Origin: Metellina segmentata
Taxonomy: Eukaryota > Arthropoda > Arachnida > Araneae > Tetragnathidae
Assembly: GCA_947359465.1 (NCBI GenBank)
Contig: OX375873.1
Span: 132,820,899-132,884,898 of the forward strand
DNA: 64,000 nt
Direction of reading: 5' to 3'
The stretch's first letter is position 1; each line of letters begins with the position of its first letter. Below the pieces are notes generated by a model that was not told where the DNA came from, searched no databases, and saw only the letters and a program-made list of their open reading frames with translations. Positions 11,011 to 21,500 of the stretch are shown piece after piece. The translations under genes and the position numbers were made by a program.

Positions 11011-11661
11011 GCTTATTAACCTTTGAGATAAATAATGTTAACATATGCATTCCTGATCCACGGTCCCTTTTGAGTTACTTCTCTTCTGGCCGTTCCTGAG
11101 CAGAAAGTTTGGAAACGGGCGCAAGTTAACATCGCAGAAAATCAAATCGACGGTGGAAGGAATTTGAAATTCAAGAGGCACCCCAGCAAAGTGAAAGCGA
11201 AATCATACTCCTTTCCCTCCGCTTCTTCCCTTTTTCATCCTCTAAATCTATCCCTTTGGTCGGCAAACCAAAAACCCCAAGATACGGGCACTTTGCTCTT
11301 CAGAATAAATAGAGTGCAAGATCGTAGGAGGACGTTCGTTTGATATCTCTAAGTATACCTGGTCTTAGAGAAATCACAAATCCGACTCCGTATCTCTTAA
11401 TATTCTTTTGGAAAAGTCCCCCTTCATTTGACAGAGCTCCCCAATGAGATTTCCCGATTTATCTCCTAAATCCTTTGTTTACTTTGAAAATGATAAACGG
11501 GTTTCTATATTCGTCAGTGGTTTCAAATTAATAAGAAAGCTTAGATTTTTGATTTTTCAAAATTGTATTCCTTTTTTTGTTTTGATAAATCTATTTTATA
11601 GTTAAGATACTTAGATGATATTTTTAGTTTCACAAAACCGCATTTCAACTGTATGGAGGGA
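11011..11661. other. Non-coding, moderately GC-rich stretch
   Basis: No gene is recognised. The part at 11040-11340 is richer in G+C than its surroundings and contains a pyrimidine-rich tract (about 11209-11250). A hairpin CTCTAAGTATACCTGGTC/TTAGAG at about 11347-11371 shares the 18-base core AAGTATACCTGGTCTTAG with 11989-12006 (one mismatch). Confidence 0.4.
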
Positions 11662-11855
11662 GTTTAATTAACATTGAACTAGAGCATTATATCGGGCTAT
11701 TGGCGGGGTTCGGGATATCAATCTCGAAGGGAAAGATTCGAGGACCAACCTCGTCATTTTGAACCATGGTCGGACGAGGTCACACAGGAGCTGCCACCCC
11801 AATTTACAAACACTTCCACACCGAAACATTTGAGATTACGACCAATTTGATCAAG
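11662..11855 (-). repeat. SINE family 1, degraded copy
   Basis: The tail (GTTTAATTAACATTGAACTA), CGGGCTATTGGCGGGGTTCG, AAGGGAAAGATTCGAGGAC, TTTTGAACCATGGTCGGACG and CACTTCCACACC occur in family order. The tRNA-like head is absent, so the copy is truncated at its 5' side. Confidence 0.7.
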
Positions 11856-13338
11856 TTATGAAGTTGCAACACTCCTGATGTTTATCTGTCAATCCCTTTT
11901 AACTAGGCTGCTTACGCTCAGTTATGTGGAATTAATCAAAATTGTGAAGGAAAATGTGTGCAGATATTATAAAGCGTACTGGTTTCTTAAGCATACCTGG
12001 TCTTAGTAATGGTTAGTTTTGCCAGTAAACCTTTCACAAATTTGTTGATTTGAGAACTGTGTACTCCAGTATGGAAACAAAATGTACACATTTCATTAAG
12101 TAAACCATATTGTGTGCTAGTGATTTTGATATTACAATGTTTTATATTAGGGTATCGTATTGAGTTATTTACTTATTACCCTTGTTGAAATTCTGCTGCT
12201 GATAAATGTTTGACGCGTACATTTTTGCAATTACACAAGTTACATACATTTCATAAAGGCATGCCAGACTTAGTGCATAAATGTGTGATAAACTACTTTG
12301 AATATATAAAAACACAAACTTAAACCAGCGCCTTGGGTGTTTGCTCTCACATGTCATTTGAACGCTTCTAATTTTGAACCCCTTCCCGACAGCATCCTAG
12401 ACGCAACACTAAAGAAGTAAAGAGTCTCAGCATCGGCTGTTTAACTATCACAAATATTGTATGCGTTAAATTATTTTTAGTCTGCCTCTGAAATATTCAT
12501 TCGTTCCACTCCATTAAAATCACTAGTCGTCAAACGAGATTCTACTACCCAAATCTGGTTCAAATGTATTAAAAAGGGTGAATCTTTATCCTTAAATTTA
12601 TGAAAATAATTCTTACACGTTCGAATTAAATATCTATTTAAAGGGACCAATGCAAACAGTTTTTCAAAAATTCGAGTATTTTTTTATAAATTGAAACAAA
12701 TGTTTACATAATTCTGTTTAAAATTATATATTATTTATGAAGATACGTTGAGTAGAAGTATTTTAAATAATTTTTGAAAAATACATCTGTATGTATCTGA
12801 AGTAGGTAAATTTTATGCTTTAAAATTCAATACCTCAAAATGTGTATTTTTTGCATAAAAAGAACATTTTGTCAAAGTCTATTCGAGCAAATTAAAAAAA
12901 AATTGGTTTACAAGTGTAACATACCCTATAACATATTTTAACGTATGAATTTTTTCTATCTGGTCAGAAACGTTTATTTTAATTGTTAAAATAAGATAAG
13001 GTTAATTTTTCAAAAAAAAATCGGATTTAAAAAGAATCATATATTATATCGAGCTAAACAACAACTAAAAATCGAGCTAAACAACACAGTTTTCAATCCT
13101 GCGGAGGCGGTAACTTTTTTTAATACAGAGAGATTAATCAACGTTATACACACTTTAGTAAGCGAAGGCTCAGATACCCCTCCACACTAGTTACGAGACG
13201 GTTTGTAACACAGCAGTTAAGGGGATTTTCGATTAAAAGTATGAAATACCAGCATCCAAAAATGCAAAAGAAGTGTTATATCGTGTTTGAAGAGGCGTTT
13301 GAAAAATGACAGTTTTATTTATTTTATTCTTACCCCAG
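11856..13338. other. AT-rich non-coding stretch
   Basis: No gene is recognised. The minus-strand frame at 12169-12357 is short and unlike known proteins. From about 12600 to 13080 the sequence is very AT-rich. The final 20 bases before 13339 form a polypyrimidine tract that belongs to the candidate splice acceptor described next. Confidence 0.45.
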
Positions 13339-13562
13339 AAGAGGTGGCAGGCACCGAAGTTTCGAAAAGCATGGGAGACAAATGTTTCGCCAGAGGGGCT
13401 TCAATTAAAAGAAACCCTAGACTCACAGCCAAAGTCATTTATTTTTCTATCTAACCAACACCCACTTGCATCGGGAGTGACAAAGAGAAATCCAAAGAAG
13501 ATTGGGCAAGAAAAAACAGAACCTAGAAAAGGAAGGCGAGAAATTGGTGCAGATATCCTGAG
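13339..13562 (+). CDS. Candidate internal exon, unknown protein
   Basis: I do not recognise a family. The segment is preceded by a strong acceptor (a T-rich tract ending TTCTTACCCCAG, AG at 13337-13338). It is followed by a near-consensus donor CTGAG|GTAAGA (GT at 13563-13564). The 224-base interval stays open in one frame for 74 codons plus two bases. The frame gives a basic, hydrophilic product starting KRWQAPKFRKAWE and ending GRREIGADIL, with no signal peptide, membrane span or known motif. The interval is purine-rich and has more G+C than the flanks, as exons in AT-rich genomes often are. Joined directly to the next candidate exon (14558), this frame would stop after about five codons, so the transcript may be non-coding or spliced differently. 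This is inference only. Confidence 0.3.
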
Positions 13563-14270
13563 GTAAGAAAAAGAAGGAATAGACAGAGAAGCAAAAATCG
13601 AAGCCAGTCTCCCATCGACGCTTTTATGACGTTTAAGGACAGAAAGAGTAAGAAGAGCGAGAAGAATGGAGGGAGAAGTTCAGAGACAAAAGTTAGTGGA
13701 TGATCCAAAATAACCGACGTTATCCTCATCAAAGACCAAATCGATCTCCACCAAACCGACAAGGATTTTGTGCCACGCGTCCACCCTCACCTGCGACTTC
13801 CAAAGGAAACGGGGCTCTGAGGAAGACAGTTATTGATTGGTTAAATTCATAGCATAACTCACACACAAGTCCCGGGTCCAAATTTAAAACTTCGCACAGA
13901 GTCATTCTGCTCAGAGGAAGGGGATGGCAGCGGAGCGAGTCCTAATCGATCGATTAAATTCAAAGAGCGACTTTTTAGAAAATGAAGCCGGAGGTAGTTT
14001 GGAAAGTCGAAGTTTCCTAGGCAAGGTCGTTAGACACCTTCTTTTGCTTGGTGCGTTCAAGGATGCGTTAACCAATTTCGGATTTGGAATGGTACTCATG
14101 TTTTAATCTGAATAGAAAACTTAATTGAACAAGTTCAACAATGCCTGAGTAACAAATAATTCAAGAATGATGTATTGGCATATGCTGCATATTAGCTTTC
14201 AAAAAGGGAACTAAGGAAATTACATACAATTTAAACAATCACAAATTTAAGCTATCTGCAAGGTCGTTAA
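13563..14270. other. Possible intron with a small reading frame
   Basis: This segment between the first candidate exon and a MITE stays relatively GC-rich to about 14100. A 60-codon frame at 13924-14106 starts in a favourable context (AAGGGGATGGCAG) and follows an acceptor-like CTGCTCAG at 13906-13913. Its product (MAAERVLIDRLNSKSD...) resembles nothing I know. An antisense frame overlaps it. I do not call it a gene. Confidence 0.3.
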
Positions 14271-14483
14271 CCCTTCTTGAGAATGTTTACGAGGTGTCTC
14301 GTCCTTAACAAAATTGACCAGATCTTGATGGACGAGATATATTATGAATAGAAAAAAACTGAGCAGATTTTTATCTCGTCATCATCAAAAAGTCGTCAAT
14401 ATCGTGATGACCAGATATTCTTTTGTTAGTATAATTCTTCGGATATTTATCAACGAGATTTCTTGACAAAATCACTTGGAGGG
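14271..14483. mobile_element. TTAA-flanked MITE (piggyBac-like signature), full-length
   Basis: The element begins CCCTTCTTGAG and ends CTTGGAGGG. It is flanked on both sides by TTAA (14267-14270 and 14484-14487). Its interior repeats CTTGATGGACGAGATAT/GATATCTCGTC-type motifs in inverted arrangement. TTAA duplications with CCCT...AGGG ends are known for piggyBac elements, so a piggyBac-derived MITE is the likely class. It has no coding capacity. It lies within the putative intron of the candidate gene. Confidence 0.75.
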
Positions 14484-14557
14484 TTAAAATAGTAAAGTAG
14501 TCTTGACACGCTGAGCGTCACAAGATTTCCATGTAGTATTGCTTTTTTCATTCCCAG

Positions 14558-14786
14558 CAACACAAATGAGTAAATAGTCGTAGTTGTTGTTTCAAAAAAT
14601 CATTGGAAAGATACCAAATGTCAAGAAGATTTGAAATCATACTGGAAAGATTACAATCAATGGATGAGTTTTATGATGCAATGGCCTTGTTTGGTCCAAC
14701 TTCGATAAACACAAGGCAAGCAACGTCAAGTATTGAACATACACACACAAAACAAAATCGTACTGAAACAAGAGACAAATACAAGG
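14558..14786 (+). CDS. Candidate second exon or non-coding RNA exon
   Basis: A strong acceptor (TTGCTTTTTTCATTCCCAG, AG at 14556-14557) opens this segment. A near-perfect donor ACAAGG|GTAAGTT (GT at 14787-14788) closes it after 229 bases. All three frames meet a stop within the first 30 bases. From 14570 one frame is open to the donor, with an in-frame ATG at 14618. Its product begins MSRRFEIILERLQSMDEFYD and has no recognised domain. It could be a 5' coding exon with a short leader, or an exon of a long non-coding RNA together with 13339-13562. Both possibilities are inferences from splice signals and composition. Confidence 0.25.
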
Positions 14787-17589
14787 GTAAGTTACAGATT
14801 AAACAATTAAACGTGTACACCTTAAAACTTGAAGGTTTGCTTGTGCATTGGGCAAACCCACGGCATCACATGGATCTATAATCCTATCTGGAGTACAAAG
14901 CTGTACGGATAGTGTGTATTGCATGCTGCACTATAATATAGGTAATCACAGTACATCGTTATACAGAGCATGACATCCATTACAGACACAAGTTGTGAAG
15001 GTCAATTTTTAAGCAGAGTTTCGTCATCCCATATGAGTTGAGGAAGAGTTGTATTAGCGTGATAATCAGAAATAAAATCCTTATGAACGAAATAAAGTGA
15101 CTAAAGCGGTATTACCATAAAAAAAAGTATGGTCTGCAAATACTGTTTTTGCCAGACAACTGCAGAGCATGAAAGTTTCACTACACGTCATTAAAGCCAC
15201 AAATAAATCAATATTGTGTAGCATCACAAAGCGTGTGGCAAACTACCATATCGATCGCAGAGGTTTAACGATAAAATTGTGGGGCTCGATAATAATCTCG
15301 TGTACATCTAGGAAGAATAGCTTGGATTTTTTTATAATATTTACGGAATTATTACTTGAAACCTTTTGTATTGCCTTTTGGGCATTTTATAGAGTTCTTA
15401 TTTAACTTTTTCTCGTATATAAAAAACTCAGAGTAGAAATAACTTCAAGATCCGTTCTACACTTAATAGGTAGATCGGTGAACTTTTACCATTCACATAG
15501 AGTATCAACGTTCTCCTATTCAGAAATATTGGCCAGTAACTTTGCATTGAAAAAAAACAGTGAATTAAGAACTATGATGTTTAAACTAGACACATTTTGT
15601 AACACTATATTTGAACAGTAACATTTTACGCTTACCAAATTTAGTGAGCAAATGTTAACTGGAGTTCTTTTTTCCCTATAGCCATTTCAATCATCAAACT
15701 TAAAATGCGTTAAACGTTTATATGCAATTAATGGGAAACATTGCTTCTCCCCTAAAGAAAAAGGTATATTTTGCGTTTCTATAATTTGGCTTTAATTTGT
15801 TAGCTAAATGTTGATTGTTACACTATAATACCGTTTATATATAAGTGTTTAAAGTGTATCCCGTTCTATCCTTACAAGTAAATGTAACTTTTTATTTAGT
15901 ACGATACTCGCTAGTTTTACAATGCTTTGACATTACGCAATCATTGTTCTTATATTACTCAACACGTTCTTAGATTGTAAAATAAAAACATATTTAGATT
16001 ATGGAAGGAAAAATGAAATGATCATACTGCTTTTCTTAGTAAGGACTCGAATCCAAGGTACTAGGACTAGAAATTTTTATGAACCAAAATCCTTTCATGT
16101 GTTCTTTTTGAATCAAGAATAGAACTTTAATGGGAATATAAGATTAAAAACTCGTAAAGCTCATTTCACTTACGTACAAAATCAAACTGACATGTGGATT
16201 GCAGTTTTAAAATATTGTAGAGGAAAATAAATAAGCTATAATAATAAAAAAATAAGCTTTAAACTAATACTTAATGCTGCATTTCTACTTTAAATACATT
16301 ATTTTCTTTTCGCTTACGAAATTAATGCGATTTGACAACAAATTCACTAGTAATACTATATTTTTTAAATTCAAAGCGAACATAATATACCACTTTCAAT
16401 TTGAAACAAAAACTAGTTACGTAGCTGTTAAAAGAATTGTAAGAGGATTACTTTAAAATTTTATTCTCCAATGGATTGCAAAAAGAAATGCTGACAAAGA
16501 ATTTTCAACGAACGGAATTATGACAAATATATATATTTCTCCTTTTATCAGATTTGATTTTCAGTGAACTAGTTTTTGTTTTCAAGAAATCAAACATAGA
16601 GTTTTCACCTTAAACTGAAACTCTTGACAGGTTGAAGCAAAGGATTCTTACAGAAAATAATCTATTTTACAGACGGTTTTCCTTTTTTGGTTTCCATGAT
16701 ATAGAAATGACAATTCGCTCACGAAAATAGTGAAAATATCTCATAATAAAACATATTCTTTACAATTTCTTCCGAAAATATGACTGTTTCGATGTTTTAA
16801 TCTTTTGTGAGACAAGTTTATACAGACAAAACCACTTCAGTTTCTCCAGATGCCAATTTAAAATTATTGTTCGCATTTGTAATATATAGTACTACTGATA
16901 TTTCAACTAATACAAAGAAACGATAACATTTATTTAAAATTGTAATAATTTTAAATTACTATTCTGAGTTCTTTCGAAAAAGGTATTTCAGCGTTTTCTG
17001 TGAAGTGGTATAGAAAAGTCTCCTTTTTCTGGAATAGTATAAAATTTTAACCTTTTCGACTAGCTTTAGATATTTTTTTAAAGCTAGCTGTACATAGGTT
17101 TGATAATAGATTATTTTTATTCCTGTAAGAATTCTAACAAAGTGCTAAAAATTACATACAGATATTTGTTTGATTAAATGCAAATTCATTTTGATGAGAT
17201 AAGATGGCATACACAAATAAATAAAATCTTTCCTAAATTCAGATTATTGAAATTTCATTTATGAAAGGTTTGCTTTAGTGTCAAAACGTTACAGCTTTTT
17301 ATGCTTAAACTTATCTATTCGTTGAACAATATAGATAAATATATTTTGCATGTTAAGTTAGCTCTTTTTTACGCAACTGTCAAACTTCCCTTCAAAAATT
17401 AAAAATAATGTATTTGAACACGTAATCACAAACATGATTCAGCTAAAAAGTTTGATGCCTAATCACTTGGTAATTATTGCGCATCTTCTCAGATAGTTAA
17501 TGTAGCACAATGACTGAAGAACGTTATTGGTTATTTTTGTATTCGAATTGTGTAAATTCCATTTTATGAATTTATAAAATATGGATATC
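14787..17589. other. AT-rich non-coding stretch
   Basis: No gene is recognised. The reading frames at 15169-15405 and 16274-16456 are short and AT-driven. No repeat shared with the rest of the window was found here. If the 14.6-kb candidate exon is real, this would be its downstream intron. Confidence 0.45.
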
Positions 17590-17844
17590 GGTACAGCATC
17601 AGTCTTCATCTTGGCTCTATTTTTTGGCGCACTTCTAGTAGCGAGTAATGACAGTAATGACGAGCGGAAAGTTTAAATTTTCATTTTGAATATTCTAGTA
17701 AGTTCTTTCAAAATACGTTAAACTGTCGTCTGATTTCTTTCGTTCATTTCAAATAATTCTTTCCATGGCAACTTAAGAAGTGCGCCAAAAAAAAAAAGTG
17801 CAAATGCCGTTGCCACCGTTATAAACGTAGACTGAAGCTGTACC
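17590..17844. mobile_element. 255-bp TIR element, internal-deletion relative of the 41.7-kb element
   Basis: The ends are inverted: GGTACAGCATCAGTCTTC on the left and, on the complementary strand, GGTACAGCTTCAGTCTAC on the right, followed on both sides by TTTTTTGGCGCACTTCT. The interior (GCGGAAAGTTTAAATTTTCA onward to CAAAATACGTTAAA) matches the reverse complement of about 42155-42220 in the 656-bp element at 41698-42353. Most of the longer element's middle is missing. No coding capacity. Target-site duplication not clear. Confidence 0.7.
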
Positions 17845-18054
17845 GAACAATCTCAAGATTTAGATATTTTTTTATGCTGGTGAGTTTTCCTATCTGGTCA
17901 GTTTTTGTCAAATAACGATATGTTTCGTCTATTAGGATGTAATGACGACGATATTTCCTCAGAACAACCAAGAGAGTCAAGAAAGTAAACTAAGATATTT
18001 ATGACCAACACATAATAATTTTTAATTCAGGAAAATATTAGACTAACTTGCCCC

Positions 18055-18250
18055 CAGGAGCACATATAATTTAGATGTATAAGGGCATCACGACAGGGCA
18101 CACTCAAGTGATCTGTCCTTCCTTATGTTTTACTATCACCTACCCTCCTACCCTTCTCAATTTTACTCCCCCCCCCGTTGTTGTCTTGTGTTTGGAACAG
18201 CCTTGCCAAATACGGCCCTTGTGATTTTAAACCCATGATCAATCAACCAA
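18055..18250 (+). repeat. Repeat family 3 copy (TTGCCAAATACGGCCC block)
   Basis: The stretch GTGTTTGGAACAGCCTTGCC, AAATACGGCCCTTGTGATTT, TAAACCC recurs at about 31225-31275 and, inverted, at about 33375-33435. It is therefore a dispersed repeat. A C-run (CCCCCCCCC) interrupts it at about 18169. Family unknown; its boundaries are approximate. Confidence 0.5.
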
Positions 18251-19904
18251 ACAATCATTATTACCGGTTTAGAAGGACGACAAATTTATTGGAATAAAAT
18301 GTGCAGAAAACCGCGTGCCACATAACGAATACGTTAAGACTAATAGTGTTTTATCTACTTCATGAATTAAAAACATATTAGAAAATTCAGTCAATCCACT
18401 TATCAAGATCAGTGATTGCTCAAAATAGCTTCAGCACATTGCATACCACAATACGTTCAACTCAAGAGTGCCATTTTGTTTTTCCGGTAAATACTTGTTC
18501 TCAACTTTTATCGACGCCTTCTAATTCCTTATTACGCCACTTCTCAAAAGATTCGAATACTTAGGCATCCCTAAGAAGGTAAAAAAACGTTTTCCCCAAT
18601 CTCGGCAAATAGCCAGAGGTTATCGGGAGGAAACTTTATTTAACTTCATCACGCTGGAGAACATCAAAGAAAACTGAATTTCCCAAACTGCAGGCTCATC
18701 GTTTTTACGAGGAGTGAAAACGTTCCACCAGAGTACTATACGCAAACAAATGGTACCAAAAAACACCATCCATGATGCAACTTTACACTCCACTTCGTAC
18801 AGTCAGTGTACCAGGGGATGCATAAAATGGTACGAGTCGTTGAGTTTTGTGGGGTATATCAAGCAGGGCAGTGCATACAGGGGATCATCTTTCTATGACC
18901 CTTAATGGGGAAATTCGGGCATTAACTTGAAATAAGTTATGCAATTAATTCCAGCCACTAAAGAAACGCCGCGAAAGGAGAAAAAAATCACACTTTCATG
19001 CTATTAACATTTTATTTTATTTCCCAAGAACCCGGGGGAGAGATAAAAAACGAAAGTTGAATATCATCAGAGAACCTGAGAATCTTTCGAGCGCAGTAAT
19101 CTTTCATTTTGAGACATTACATAATCAGATTTGTTGTTTTTTTCTGCTTTCCTCTTTTGCTGCATTAATTAAGAGTAGCTTTCTTCTGGGATGGAGGTTT
19201 TATCTTGAAAAAGTTCGTGATAGAGGATTTAAAATATTGCACAACTTTACTTTGTTGCATGACGTTGGGTTGGATGGGTTGCTCAAAAATAGATTTTATA
19301 TACTTTAAAATCTAACTGGAAACGCAAATACAGCACTTATTCTTTAAGGGACAGTAGACTGTCAAAATCTCTAAAACCGATTTTTGAAATTCAGCATTAA
19401 AGTTAAATGATACGTAATTCTGTATTTTCACTCTGTTGATTTATTCGTAGACAGAAAAATAATTTTTCAGTTAGAAAAATCTTTGATGGAGTTATATGTA
19501 CGACAACGTCAAATATATCATAGATATTAAAATATTAAGTTAACTATATATAAAAAACACTTTTTTCACCGAATTGGAATTTTTAACACTTTTCTGATAC
19601 AAAAATTATTCCTGTCATCAGGTTATATTAATGAACTTGAATACTTTTTACATATCAGGTTAAAATAGATAACCTTGAATATTTTTCACGTAATCATTGA
19701 AATATGTTGAATTTCTTTGTACTTAAGTAAATATGCTAACACATTTTGGTTTAGAATATTGTTTAAACTATTCTGTTTTGGCAAAATTTAAGCGTTTTGT
19801 GTAATTTTATTTTCTTAGCAAAAGGACGACACACTGACCAAATTGATTTAATTTTATTTATGTTTACAAAGTAGTATACGAGTTAAAAGTTTGGTAATGC
19901 ATAG
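18251..19904. other. Non-coding stretch, no recognised gene
   Basis: The part at 18300-18960 has moderate G+C and a 63-codon frame (18714-18905) with no recognisable product. From 19300 onward it is AT-rich. The frame at 19057-19308 is unlike known proteins. Confidence 0.4.
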
Positions 19905-21500
19905 GATAATAAAGTAGAAACGTCAAAAGAAGCCCGACTCACTCGATCACAATAGCACAATTTACATAGCAGAAGAAAACGAAAGGTAAATATCGATAGA
20001 GATAGGCTTACTACAAATATCAATACTTTGAAAATTGTCTAAGGGGCCGTCTTCGTATTATACTGCTCGGATAATTTTAATTCGAACCCCCATCGTTTAT
20101 CAACAAATTTGGATTCTACACACAATTTCAGACGAAAATAAAAAAAGGTTCAACAATTTTATTGTATTTTTTAGCGATTTATAAGTGTTTGATTTGATCT
20201 CCTAATATTAAATTGGTGTTTCACGTTTTTTGTAATAATTGCTAAAAACGTTAATTTTTATTGGAAATTGTTTTTCATCCTTTGCTACCCAAAAACCTGA
20301 ACGCAATCTATAAACATTTCAATTATCAAACTATATTTACTACTTTTTTTTATTAATTATGAAATTAATATTCATAAAAATTATGAATAGAAATATGGAT
20401 AAATTTTGACTTACATGTGATTCAGCTGTTACTGAAACATCGGAATTCCAAATTTCAGATCATACGTGCATAATTAGTAGCACAGGGAAATAGTGTGCAA
20501 GATTAGATGATTATTAACGTTATTAGGGATTGTTCACAAAGTGAAAACAGAAATTTCTGCCCACAGATCCTGGGATTCAATCAGAATGGATTTTGACTTT
20601 GTTGCCAGCTAAATGGACACCATGTCGCGGCGCCTGCAACAGGTCTTTGATTACGATGGCCACTACACATATTAATATTTGGTGGAGTTGTCGTTTACGT
20701 TAAGACGTTTGTCGCCAACTAATTTTTGTCGCCAATGAAACAACGCAAAAAATACCTTTCAGAACGTGGAGTGCGAGAAATTTTGCAGATAGGGTTGCCA
20801 TAACAAAAACGGCAGACGTGAAGAAAACCCACAAAAGGTGAAGGTTACCATATTTGGCGACAAATCACCTTCTTACAGTGAACGACAGTTCCACCTAATG
20901 TTTATAATGTGATTGTATATTATTAAATGATTTATTATAAAGCTTTTGTGCAAAGGGTATTCTATCATTCTTTGCTAGGCATAATTTTTCATAGTTAAAA
21001 TATTTCTGAAACATAATTAACAATCTACTTATACAACAGTAGGTTAGGATTGTAACAATCCACTTATTGGACACAACTATGCTATCTAAGTGGCACACTC
21101 TAACAAACCTTCATCAAGCAGTCTTTGAAAGCGACACATACTCTCGGAATCGGGACTATCTGATCGGAATCTGCCTTTTTTCTACTGCGTAGTTCAATTC
21201 TTACACGCTCCCTAAATGATTTTTATGGTTTTTTCGGGTCAGTTTAAAGCCGTTTTTCATTATTTTTTCATCAAATCCGCCTGAAATTTTGTGTGGAATC
21301 TGAATATGTGATAAACGATGGGGGTTCGTATTGAAATTATCGGAGCAAGCACCCAATTTAATATTAATACGCCCCCTTAGACAAATTTTAAGTATTAATA
21401 ATTCTAGAAAACATTCCTCCTATCGCTTGCCACCTTCCGTTTTGTCCTGCGATATAAATTGTGCAATTGCGATCGGATGAGTTGTCTTTTTTTACGACTA
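19905..21500. mobile_element. About 1.6-kb foldback element with arms of about 240 bp
   Basis: The left arm (about 19905-20140) and right arm (about 21260-21500) are inverted copies. Matching blocks include AATTGTCTAAGGGG (20034) against CCCCCTTAGACAAATTTTAA (21371), CGAACCCCCATCGTTTATCA (about 20084) against its complement at about 21313-21332, and CTACACACAATTTCAG (about 20115) against CTGAAATTTTGTGTGG (about 21281). The central 1.1 kb has no transposase-like frame and carries a separate TIR element (20681-20895). Probably an old non-autonomous DNA transposon. Confidence 0.65.
20681..20895. mobile_element. 215-bp hAT-like MITE nested in the foldback element
   Basis: The left end GGTGGAGTTGTCGTTT and the complement of the right end GGTGGAACTGTCGTTC differ at three positions. 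Both are followed by a TTTGTCGCCAA block. The flanks TAATATTT (20673-20680) and TAATGTTT (20896-20903) form an 8-base direct repeat with one mismatch, the duplication length typical of hAT transposons. No coding capacity. Confidence 0.65.

Noticed and set aside
13924..14106. 60-codon frame with a good start context
   Set aside because: An antisense frame of equal length overlaps it, there is no recognisable product, and no promoter or polyadenylation signal stands out. Kept only as a note in the 13.6-kb entry.
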